33,048 nt of DNA from Bacteroidales bacterium (GTDB lineage: Bacteria; Bacteroidota; Bacteroidia; Bacteroidales; P3): positions 1 to 33,048 of the forward strand of contig JAGCLZ010000099.1 of assembly GCA_017646685.1 (NCBI GenBank). Direction: 5' to 3'. The position numbers were made by a program, and so were the translations under genes. Shown in pieces: positions 25,652 through 32,839 of the stretch (position 1 is its first letter; each line of letters starts with the position of its first letter). The notes under the pieces are model-generated. The model had not been told where the DNA came from. It saw only the letters and a program-made list of their open reading frames with translations, and ran no database searches.

Positions 25652-26226
25652 TGACTTTCAGTACATTGGAAATAGTAGCTGCCATCGTTGGGTTTATATA
25701 CCTCGTGCTGGAATACAAAGCCTCGGCATGGCTGTGGCTGTTTGGCATCATCTCGCCAATACTCTATACCTATGAGTTTTACATCAACGGAGTGTATGCC
25801 AATATGGCTATACAGATTTATTACGTTGTAGCCGCTGCATACGGCATAATGGTTTGGAAGGGCTTGCTAAAGTCCAAAAACGAAAGTAAAGAACTGCCCA
25901 TCAGTTCGATGCCAAAACACTACACCATTCCAACCATTGCCATAAGCGCAATACTATGCATAGCCATACCGCTGATACTAAGATATTTTACGGATAGCAA
26001 CATTTGGCTGCTCGACGGTATATCTACCGCCCTAAGCATTGTGGGAATGTGGATGTTGGCAAAAAAATACTATCAGCAGTGGATAGTATGGATAATAGTG
26101 GAACCTATAATAATAGCCACTGCTCTACAAGCCGAAATGTATGCAACAGCCTTGCTCTATGTGGTTTACACCGTTATTGCAGTAATGGGATACTTCAAAT
26201 GGAAACGAGAAGCAAAAGAAATATGA
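25651..26226 (+). CDS. PnuC-family transporter, probably thiamine-specific (PnuT)
   Basis: 191 residues with six to seven membrane segments. The family pattern is present: W at AWLWLFGIISPILYTYEFYINGVYANM, then QIYYVVAAAYGIMVWK and LLYVVYTVIAVMGYFKWKRE, which close the pore with Trp and Tyr residues. PnuC proteins take up nicotinamide riboside, but in Bacteroidota the member next to thiamine pyrophosphokinase is the thiamine transporter PnuT, with phosphorylation by the kinase trapping the substrate. Here the stop overlaps the start of thiN (ATGA), which supports thiamine uptake. No TPP riboswitch is seen upstream. Confidence 0.85.
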   Translation: MTFSTLEIVAAIVGFIYLVLEYKASAWLWLFGIISPILYTYEFYINGVYANMAIQIYYVVAAAYGIMVWKGLLKSKNESKELPISSMPKHYTIPTIAISAILCIAIPLILRYFTDSNIWLLDGISTALSIVGMWMLAKKYYQQWIVWIIVEPIIIATALQAEMYATALLYVVYTVIAVMGYFKWKREAKEI

Positions 26227-26888
26227 CAAATACCGGCACAAAGATAATAGAAACACTGAATACCGATAATATAGATGTGGTAGTATTAGCCAATGGAGAA
26301 TATCCAAGCCATCACATACCACTATCGTTGATAACCAAAGGGCTACCCATTGTTTGTTGCGATGGAGCCATAGAAAAATTAGACTCTTTGGGTATTTTGC
26401 CCCTTATGGTTGTAGGCGATGGCGATTCGATACCTCAACATCTTTGCGATAAATATTCCAACTGTTGGCACTATATCCCCGACCAAGAAACCAACGACCT
26501 TACCAAAGCCACAACTTATTGCATAAATCATGGTTTCAAACATATAGCTATAATAGGTGCTACGGGCATGAGAGAAGATCACACCTTGGGCAATATAAGT
26601 TTACTGGCCAACTATGGCAAGCAAGCCGATGTGAGAATGTTTACCGATTACGGAGTATTTGTTGCGGTATTTGATAGTACACATTTTAGGTCGTTTGTAG
26701 GACAACAAGTTTCGATATTCAACCTACGACAGGAAAACTATATTGATGCCGATGGGTTGCTATATCCCATAAAACACCGCAACTTTGCACAATGGTGGGA
26801 AGGCACTTTAAATGAAAGCACAACTGACACTTTCCTCTTAAAACTAAAGGGCGAAGTTATTGTATTTCAAACCTACGAAAAGAAATAA
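26223..26888 (+). CDS. thiN: Thiamine pyrophosphokinase
   Basis: 221 residues from the ATG at 26223, which overlaps the pnuC stop by 4 bp. Motifs are VCCDGAIEKLDSLGILPLMVVGDGDSI (the GDxDS metal and ATP site), QETNDLTKA and GATGMREDHTLGN, all typical of ThiN/TPK. It transfers pyrophosphate from ATP to thiamine to make TPP. With the PnuT-like transporter it forms a thiamine salvage pair. Confidence 0.9.
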   Translation: MTNTGTKIIETLNTDNIDVVVLANGEYPSHHIPLSLITKGLPIVCCDGAIEKLDSLGILPLMVVGDGDSIPQHLCDKYSNCWHYIPDQETNDLTKATTYCINHGFKHIAIIGATGMREDHTLGNISLLANYGKQADVRMFTDYGVFVAVFDSTHFRSFVGQQVSIFNLRQENYIDADGLLYPIKHRNFAQWWEGTLNESTTDTFLLKLKGEVIVFQTYEKK

Positions 26889-26889
26889 A

Positions 26890-26912
26890 TAACCCGTTGG
26901 ATGAATTATTAT
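26890..26912 (+). repeat. Direct repeat, left boundary of the RM island
   Basis: 21 of 23 positions are identical to 30989-31011; mismatches are at positions 7 and 11. It begins TAACCCGTTGG and ends GAATTATTAT. Confidence 0.75.
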
Positions 26913-27166
26913 CTTCTGCCAAATCAGTCATCAAAACTTTTGCATAATATTAATAGTACACATATCGTTACTAATCAATGTTTCGTCTTTTCTAATACCC
27001 AATTTGCTTTTAATTATATCTGATTGATACACAAATAGCGAATGTTATGATAGAAAGTTGTTGGTAACGATTTTGCGACTTTGGGATTGCACCAATCTTC
27101 TACATTATGCTTTGTCAAACAACTCTGATACAAAAGTAGCAAGATTTTTCTAAAATAACAAGAAAA

Positions 27167-27637
27167 CTACTCAAAAAATATATCATCAAACAAAGTCGCT
27201 TGTTTTGGCATATTTTGTTCTTTCTTTAACTTTTTGTATTTTTTTGTTTCATATTGGAAATATTCATCATCAGCCCATTGTGATACAGACTTAACTGTGT
27301 AATATTGTTTTATTTCTTCTCCATCATCTTTAATAGTAAGTTTAGTCTCTATCTGCAAACTACAAGTAATTGATGTTCCATTTCCAAATTTTATTTCATG
27401 GTTATAAACCTGTTCTAAGAAATCTTTATCTTCTATTTTGAATTCTATTAGAGAACCCGAATAGATTCCTCTCCATGGTAATTTTCTGCCTTGTACTAAA
27501 ACGGGGGCAACAATGTAGATAGTGGTACCCTCTTTTGTTTCTGCTGTAGTTGTTGTTCCTTCTTGAATAACATGACCATAAAAATCTTTCTTTTCAATAG
27601 ATGCACTGACTGCGTTTTTAGCATCATCAATAGGCAT
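27167..27637 (-). CDS. Unknown protein, last gene of the RM operon
   Basis: 156 residues. No signal peptide or membrane segment is visible. Beta-rich composition (TTIYIVAPVLVQGRKLPWRGIYSGSLIEFKIEDKDFLEQVY, then SITCSLQIETKLTIKDDGE) is followed by a basic helical part and the end MPKQATLFDDIFFE. QATLF resembles the QLxLF peptide that docks proteins on the DNA polymerase sliding clamp; this is only a resemblance. The frame is open 30 codons further upstream but lacks a start codon there, so 27637 is used. It begins 43 bp after the preceding gene's stop. Family not recognised. Confidence 0.6.
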   Translation of the reverse strand: MPIDDAKNAVSASIEKKDFYGHVIQEGTTTTAETKEGTTIYIVAPVLVQGRKLPWRGIYSGSLIEFKIEDKDFLEQVYNHEIKFGNGTSITCSLQIETKLTIKDDGEEIKQYYTVKSVSQWADDEYFQYETKKYKKLKKEQNMPKQATLFDDIFFE

Positions 27638-27680
27638 ATTAGCTTCTACTTTCGTTATAGTATCTTCTTTTGAAAAAGTT

Positions 27681-28103
27681 TCATAGTATTTTACTAATCC
27701 ATTTCTTAAGTTGTTTGTCGCCTTTTAATAAAACCTCTGCTTCTTCTTGAGAGAAATTTCCGCTTTTAATTCTTTCAGCGATTTCCACACGATTTTTGAT
27801 TTCGTCGGTTTTGTGAATTGCAGGACGGAAAAATGAGCCTGCAAATCCTGCCAATAAGGCTGTTAAGGTATTTGATATATCTATTTTATCACAAATAAGC
27901 AATAAATTATCTATAATACCACCTTCGTTTTTAGCTTCAACTCTTACAGAAATATCGCACTCAACATATTTTTGTAATTCAGCCAAAGCTTTCAATAAAT
28001 ATCGTTCAGCTTCATTGTGAATTTTAGCATCCATTGCATGCGGTACATCTCCTGCAATGAAATAATGTAATTGAAAATCTAAACTAATATTTTCAGCAGC
28101 CAT
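27681..28103 (-). CDS. Unknown protein in the RM operon
   Basis: 140 residues. The N-terminal half is alpha/beta (SLDFQLHYFIAGDVPHAMDAKIHNEAERYLLKALAELQKYV, then VRVEAKNEGGIIDNLLLI). A short hydrophobic stretch (TLTALLAGFAGSFF, about 80-93) could be a membrane segment or a buried helix. The C-terminus is charged and helical. It starts 15 bp after the HpaII-type endonuclease stop, so it is surely co-transcribed. I do not recognise the family. Position suggests a role in defence or in controlling the restriction system. Confidence 0.65.
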   Translation of the reverse strand: MAAENISLDFQLHYFIAGDVPHAMDAKIHNEAERYLLKALAELQKYVECDISVRVEAKNEGGIIDNLLLICDKIDISNTLTALLAGFAGSFFRPAIHKTDEIKNRVEIAERIKSGNFSQEEAEVLLKGDKQLKKWISKIL

Positions 28104-28118
28104 ATTATATTATTTATG

Positions 28119-29207
28119 TTACTTCAATCTGACTTGGAAATTCAATTTGAATGACAATGAACCATCTGCCTCTTTAATAATGGAAGCATATTCATGACGA
28201 GTAGTGCTTGACCGTTCCAAATATGCATTTGAGAACAAATAATCCTCAAATCTATTGCGGTCATAGAAATGGTAACAAAGTATCTCACCATCCTTTTTCA
28301 CAACCAAGTAGCCTCCGTTAGCATCAAACTTACCACTCCATGCAGTTGCCGGCATCATACCCAATGCAACTGAAGTTAATAGGTGCTTGATTTTATAGGT
28401 ATAGAATGGAGAAGCCTGCTCCACATCGTATTTCAACGGATTGGTTTCTGCAATTTTGTCAGCCAATCCTTCTAATGTTGAAATTCCTGTATTCAGTTGC
28501 TCCAATAATAAGTTTGCAATAATAGCAGGCAAATCGCCATCAAGCATAACAAGATTATTTCGGAATGTGGAATTGTCCACATTGTCGAATACCAATGAAG
28601 CACCTTTAGTCTTTATGGCATTCACTCTTTCGATAACCTTATTACGTTTTGGATTAATGGAATTGATAGTTGTTATTTCTTCGTCCGATAATTCAACTCC
28701 AAGTACTTTGAAATTAAAATTGGTTGCCTTACTTGCATTCAACAATGTTGAATCACCTCCTAATTGAGACTTAATACTGAATCCCATTTCGGAGTTGATT
28801 TTTGTTCTACGGTCGTGCAATATGATTATAATATCTGTTTTATCAGAAGATTTTGCTTTCAATGAGTGGCAATAAATAGTGTTCATGAAAGTTTCAACAT
28901 GAGGAACAACAAATGAACCATCACTCTCGTTGATAACTTTTAGCAAGTTTTCCGCCTCAACAAGGAATACCGATGCCGAAATACGCAACAATTCCTCACC
29001 TGTCGGTGTCTGAATTACCACATCTTTATCTTGCAGCCTATAATTATAGTCTCCGTCTTTCTCTTGACGAAGAATCATAATGATTGGATAGAAAAGGTCT
29101 TGAATCTTATTCAGATTTTGGTCACCTGCATATACAACCCCTTCTCCCAACAATTTGAGCAATGTGTAGATTTCACTCCATTCTCCTTTATTTCCTGTCA
29201 GTGCCAT
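28119..29207 (-). CDS. HpaII-type type II restriction endonuclease
   Basis: 362 residues, the usual length of the HpaII family. The start MALTGNKGEWSEIYTLLKLLGEGVVYAGDQNLNK and the segments GFSIKSQLGGDSTLLNASKATNFNF and KIKHLLTSVALGMMPATAWSGKFDANGGY are typical. Members cut CCGG. The gene overlaps the end of the methyltransferase gene by 20 bp on the same strand, as in many type II systems. The endonuclease appears intact. Confidence 0.87.
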   Translation of the reverse strand: MALTGNKGEWSEIYTLLKLLGEGVVYAGDQNLNKIQDLFYPIIMILRQEKDGDYNYRLQDKDVVIQTPTGEELLRISASVFLVEAENLLKVINESDGSFVVPHVETFMNTIYCHSLKAKSSDKTDIIIILHDRRTKINSEMGFSIKSQLGGDSTLLNASKATNFNFKVLGVELSDEEITTINSINPKRNKVIERVNAIKTKGASLVFDNVDNSTFRNNLVMLDGDLPAIIANLLLEQLNTGISTLEGLADKIAETNPLKYDVEQASPFYTYKIKHLLTSVALGMMPATAWSGKFDANGGYLVVKKDGEILCYHFYDRNRFEDYLFSNAYLERSSTTRHEYASIIKEADGSLSFKLNFQVRLK

Positions 29208-30936
29208 ATTGAATAGATTTTGATAGGTTTATTCTTTTAATGATTTCTTCGGCTGTTGCTTGGATAGCCGGAACTGCAACCGAATTTCCGAACTGTTTGT
29301 ATGCGGATGCATCAGCAACCCCGATTATAAAGTTATCCGGGAAACCTTGCAAACGTGCCCATTCTCTTGGTGTCATTCTTCGTAAGCCGTCTCGATTTAT
29401 TTCTCCTTTAATATTGGTAACAGGAGTGAAGTCTTCAAGCCGTGTATCAATAACAAGATTACGTTCCCTGCCCATTCCGCCAACAACTATGGCATTTGCC
29501 ACTCCGTTGTCGGGTATTATTTCATAACCGAATCCATTACCTTTGGCAGCGTGTCTCTCCTTATGTGCTACAAGAGTTTTTACATATTGGGTAGATAAAT
29601 AGTATTTAGCAGAAACAGTATGTTCTTCCTTAATATCAGCAAATGTCTTGGTATTATCTGTCGGCAACGGATATGTGAATTCACTTACATTTTGGTCTTT
29701 TCTGAAACCTACAATATAAACTCTTTCACGATGTTGTGGTACACCAAAATTCATAGCATTCACTATTTGAGGGTCAGGAACATAATAACCCAAATCCTCT
29801 CTTAAAACCTTTAATATTGTCTGAATAGTTTTTCCTTTATCGTGAATTAGTAATCCTTTAACATTCTCCAAAAAGAACGCTTTCGGACGCTTTTGACGTA
29901 TAATTTCTGCCACATCAAAAAACAAGGTACCTCGTGTTTCTTCAAATCCTAATCTTTTACCGGCTAAAGAAAATGCTTGGCAAGGAAATCCTGCACACAA
30001 AATATCAAAATCGTCCGGGATGAATGCTTTAGTAGCTTCTTTGGTAATATCACCGAATGGAATTTCGCCATAATTTAAAAGATATGTTTTTTGAGCTTGA
30101 GCATCCCATTCGGAAGAAAATATACATTTACCTCCAAGATTTTGCATCGCCATTCTAAATCCGCCAATACCAGCAAACAAATCTATAAATGTAAATTTGG
30201 GATTATCTGTTGGTAAAAAGGGTACAGAAAATAAATCAGAGAACAATGAATATTGAACACCAACATCCGATACACAATTGAATTCAATAGTTTTTTGATG
30301 AACATTGTATATATCTTCCATCAATCCTTCGGCTTTACCCTCATAAGGCTTAGCGTATTTATACCCTTGATTATGGAGATAATGAGATACTATCGCCATC
30401 TGTTCCTCAAATGGAATTATTGTTCCATCCTCATTTAATGAATGGGGTCCATACATCTGCATTGACACTTTACTTCCACCATGCATTTGAGTAATGGCAA
30501 TTTTTTCAATTGCTTTAGTTTTAGTATTCATATAATTCAAAATTCTATTTAAACATTCATCCGATTCTTCGTTTATTTCTGTTTCCCAAAATCGAAAAAC
30601 TTTCCAACCATCTGATTGTAATCGTTCATTGACCTCTTTATCTCTTTCTATGTTTCTCTCAATCTTTGAATGCCAAAATTCACAATTACTTTTATGGTCT
30701 TTTTTTCGTTCCTCCCAATTTCTACCATGCCAAAACTCTCCATCACAAAATATTGCAATCTTCATTTTATGGATAACAAAGTCCGGTTTCCCGAAAACTG
30801 TTTTATCATTCTTACGATATCTAACACCGGCATTCCACAACAATTTACCAAACAAAAGTTCAAGCTTGGTACCCTTCCCTTTGTTTGCAGACATATTCTT
30901 ATATCGTTGTTCTCTTGTCAGTCGGTCCATCGTCAT
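29188..30936 (-). CDS. Vsr endonuclease fused to DNA cytosine-5 methyltransferase
   Basis: 582 residues in two parts. Residues 1-140 are a very-short-patch repair endonuclease (Vsr): MSANKGKGTKLELLFGKLL, FGKPDFVI with Asp52, FCDGEFWHG with His70, and FWHSKIERNIERDKEVNERLQSDGW. Residues 246-580 are a C5-cytosine methyltransferase: motif I FIDLFAGIGGF, motif IV GFPCQAFS with catalytic Cys319, motif VI ENVKGL, motif VIII QHRERVYIVGF, motif IX MTPREWARLQGFPDNF and motif X QFGNSVAVPAI. The partner HpaII-type enzyme implies the site CCGG. Vsr nicks at the T of T:G mismatches that arise when the methylated C deaminates, so one chain would both make and protect the mark. First gene of the operon. Confidence 0.9.
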   Translation of the reverse strand: MTMDRLTREQRYKNMSANKGKGTKLELLFGKLLWNAGVRYRKNDKTVFGKPDFVIHKMKIAIFCDGEFWHGRNWEERKKDHKSNCEFWHSKIERNIERDKEVNERLQSDGWKVFRFWETEINEESDECLNRILNYMNTKTKAIEKIAITQMHGGSKVSMQMYGPHSLNEDGTIIPFEEQMAIVSHYLHNQGYKYAKPYEGKAEGLMEDIYNVHQKTIEFNCVSDVGVQYSLFSDLFSVPFLPTDNPKFTFIDLFAGIGGFRMAMQNLGGKCIFSSEWDAQAQKTYLLNYGEIPFGDITKEATKAFIPDDFDILCAGFPCQAFSLAGKRLGFEETRGTLFFDVAEIIRQKRPKAFFLENVKGLLIHDKGKTIQTILKVLREDLGYYVPDPQIVNAMNFGVPQHRERVYIVGFRKDQNVSEFTYPLPTDNTKTFADIKEEHTVSAKYYLSTQYVKTLVAHKERHAAKGNGFGYEIIPDNGVANAIVVGGMGRERNLVIDTRLEDFTPVTNIKGEINRDGLRRMTPREWARLQGFPDNFIIGVADASAYKQFGNSVAVPAIQATAEEIIKRINLSKSIQYGTDRK

Positions 30937-30988
30937 TTTCTATTTTGAGGGTGACATATACCACATACGAATTACAAAAGCATTTATT

Positions 30989-31011
30989 TAACCCTTTGAA
31001 TGAATTATTAT
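30989..31011 (+). repeat. Direct repeat, right boundary of the RM island
   Basis: Partner of 26890-26912 (21 of 23 identical). It begins TAACCCTTTGA and ends GAATTATTAT and lies about 50 bp upstream of the methyltransferase start. Confidence 0.75.
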
Positions 31012-31181
31012 GTTTATATTTTCTTGAATAGAAAACTGTTCACGCTAATTATTTCCTTGGATTTCATACTGAAAACCAGTAAATAGACGCAATTAACATG
31101 AGACAAAACTTTTATACAAAATACGGAAAATTTCTTGAGATATGCAAGTTATTATCGAAATATCTGACTCCTGTTTTTATC

Positions 31182-31255
31182 AACTCCCATACTTTTGACC
31201 TGTAACCATGCGGGTTGCGGATAAAAAGTATGGGAGTTTTGGTGTAAAAGTATGG
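31182..31255. repeat. 15-bp inverted repeat with an extra partial arm
   Basis: AACTCCCATACTTTT at 31182-31196 is a perfect inverted copy of 31224-31238, separated by 27 bp that contain a small AACC/GGTT hairpin. A further AAAAGTATGG lies at 31246-31255, 22 bp after the start of the right arm. It could be a terminator-like hairpin, a protein-binding site or a remnant of a small mobile element. It lies in a gene-free stretch (31012-31476) with array F; nothing else was seen there. Confidence 0.7.
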
Positions 31256-31327
31256 CACTTACGGGTCGTGAACCGCAGAGTTACGACTGCTAAATATGGG
31301 GGATGGATAGAAAAATACGTGCTGAGA

Positions 31328-31395
31328 GGTGGATGATTTCGCCGAGTCGACTCCTATACCTGCAACCACTCGACTCAAAATTACAACTATTGCAA
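31328..31395 (-). repeat. Decayed 23-bp array (TCGAG family), array F, opposite orientation
   Basis: On the minus strand TCGAGTGGTTGCA begins at 31373 and TCGACTCGG at 31350, 23 bp apart; TCTCAGCACG follows 23 bp later at about 31327. The first unit shares TCGAGTGGTTGCA with the unit at 20593 of array H. Only two units are convincing. Confidence 0.4.
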
Positions 31396-31476
31396 CCTGC
31401 TGAAAATAAAAAAAGCGTTGATTCTGTCGAATCGACGCCCGAGACAACCATGAAAAGATTGTCGAAGAGAAGAACT

Positions 31477-31631
31477 TTAACCCTCTAAATCACCACCGGA
31501 GCTACTGCCACCCCCATCAGTGTTTCCGTTACCATCATCACCGGTAGTACTAAATTTAGAAAGTATTTCAGTTCTTTCTCTTTCGTGCCAATCTTTGTCA
31601 TTGGCTGTTGTTTGGAAATAAATTTAATCAT
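31477..31631 (-). pseudogene. Internally deleted copy of the HU-like gene
   Basis: The N-terminal part (MIKFISKQQPMTKIGTKEKELKYFLN, from the ATG at 31631) matches the start of the HU-like protein at 1055-1591 (MRLKSLEVPMNKIGTKESELRYVL). After a -1 frame change near 31550-31560 the sequence encodes STTGDDGNGNTDGGG and SSSGGDLEG, then TAA at 31477-31479, matching the Gly-rich tail and the final GGDLVG of that protein. About 120 residues, the whole HU core, are missing between them. In the original frame translation ends at 31485. A deletion joining head to tail out of frame explains this. Confidence 0.8.
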
Positions 31632-31759
31632 AGAATTAAATTTTAAATTGTTATTATTATCTTGATAAGTCCGATCTACAACTGTAGCACCGTTTGATAT
31701 TGACATTACCAAGTTGAGCACAAACGTACATAGATTTTGCGAACCGGCAAAATAAAATG

Positions 31760-32160
31760 GATGTTTTTTGCAAAAAAAATGCATGGCATCGAGCCTGCGG
31801 TTATTCCTCTAACTTGTTGAATAGCATCAGGTACTGTTTGAGCATCAAAACGGGGTGTTGGTATATATATGGCATCGGCTTATGGATAGATACTACCACG
31901 ATAGGTATAGGCAATGGCTCTATGATGTATAGGATATTTACCCCTACGAGCATCGGCAAATTGGCTACATTATGGCCTTACGATAATATGCCCTTCATTA
32001 CCTGATATGTTATATGTATAGACACAATATTGTGGCTTCCGCCCGGTAGTCTTCCGCCATTGGTAGCGAAACCATTATCAATATCCCTATCGGCAATAGC
32101 ATTGTTACATCTCCTTTCAATTGTAAGAAACAGTTTTGGGCGGTGGCTCCCGAACAAAGC
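31760..32160. other. Unassigned stretch: decayed coding sequence or structured RNA
   Basis: No intact gene fits the gap 31640-32201. On the minus strand fragments such as KYPIHHRAIAYTYRGSIYP and ADAIYIPTPRFDAQTVPDAIQQVRGITAGSMP lie in one frame with stops between them and with codon use like the native genes, suggesting a decayed gene. Alternatively, 32039-32143 can fold as a GC-rich closing stem (CCGCCC with GGGCGG) enclosing three hairpins (TGGT/ACCA, CTAT/ATAG inside CAAT/ATTG, TTACA/TGTAA). I cannot choose between these. Confidence 0.3.
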
Positions 32161-32201
32161 AATACAATATATTGTTATATATACCAAAAAAACGAACAGC
32201 G

Positions 32202-32570
32202 ATGAAAATAATAAACCTTACCGAAAAAGATTTTGTAAGCCGGGTGGCAGACTTTGCCAATGAGAAAAAGTGGAAATATTTGGGCGACAAGCCTGCAATT
32301 GTCGACTTCTACGCCACATGGTGCCGCCCATGCCAAATAACGGCTACACTGCTTGAGGAGATAGCAAATATATACAACAAAGAGATATACATATATAAGG
32401 TGGATATCGAAAAAGAAATTGGCCTTTCGCAAGCATTTGGCATACACAGCATACCTACCTTGCTACTTATACCTATGGATGGCAGTCCAAAAATACTGCA
32501 AGGTGCAGTACCTAAAAAAGATTTGATAAAGGCTATAAACAAAGTATTATTGGAAAATATTGAAGTATAG
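32202..32570 (+). CDS. Thioredoxin-like protein with a CRPC active site
   Basis: 122 residues from the ATG at 32202. The thioredoxin fold is complete: an N-terminal helix, KPAIVDFYATWCRPCQ with the redox pair in WCRPC, then IYKVDIEKEIGLSQAFGIHSIPTLLLIP, with the cis-proline (SIPT), and a C-terminal helix. The middle residues are Arg-Pro rather than the usual Gly-Pro, which should alter redox potential or partner choice. No signal peptide, so cytoplasmic. The N-terminal extension before the fold (EKDFVSRVADFANEKKWKYLGD) is of the type seen in Bacteroidota thioredoxins. It precedes the GldE-like gene by 269 bp. Confidence 0.88.
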   Translation: MKIINLTEKDFVSRVADFANEKKWKYLGDKPAIVDFYATWCRPCQITATLLEEIANIYNKEIYIYKVDIEKEIGLSQAFGIHSIPTLLLIPMDGSPKILQGAVPKKDLIKAINKVLLENIEV

Positions 32571-32794
32571 TGCTTTATACAGTCCAACTGTTGTTTTGTG
32601 AAAAAGGTAATGTTTTTTGTGCAAAAAGAGGGATACTACACAGCAAAAAGGGAGATATACAGCCTAAAAACATGGATATAACAAGAATTATTTATCATAC
32701 AATAACAAACTATATAACAATACATTATAACGAAACACGAGTATATAACAAAATAAATGTAGGAAAATAGTAATCATTAGTCGAAAAATAAGTG

Positions 32795-32802
32795 TAAATT
32801 TG
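32795..32802 (+). promoter_or_regulatory. -7 element for the GldE-like gene
   Basis: TAAATTTG matches TAnnTTTG, 38 bp upstream of the start at 32840. It is the same octamer as the ssb element at 9458-9465. Confidence 0.5.
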
Positions 32803-32839
32803 TAGTTCGAAACACAATAAAACTATTATTTTGGAAATA

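Larger units (their letters stand above)
26890..31011. other. Restriction-modification island bounded by a near-perfect direct repeat
   Basis: 26890-26912 and 30989-31011 are 23-bp direct repeats with two mismatches (shared core GAATTATTAT). They bracket a four-gene minus-strand operon of restriction-modification and unknown genes. The left copy begins 2 bp after the thiN stop. The interior looks more A+T-rich than the flanks. This fits acquisition as one unit, or a locus that can be lost by recombination between the repeats. No integrase or transposase is inside it. 26913-27166 shows nothing else. Confidence 0.6.

Noticed and set aside
31757..32005. An 82-residue plus-strand ORF
   Set aside because: Composition is odd (many Trp, Tyr, Gly, Ile), there is no recognisable motif, and a minus-strand frame gives more protein-like fragments.
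32010..32102. A 30-residue minus-strand peptide (MLLPIGILIMVSLPMAED...) with AAAGGAG upstream
   Set aside because: Too short, lies in the possible structured or decayed region, and Shine-Dalgarno matches are weak evidence in this phylum.
31987..32160. tRNA gene near the GC-rich segment
   Set aside because: No acceptor stem with the TTCGAAT-type T loop or anticodon arm can be formed.
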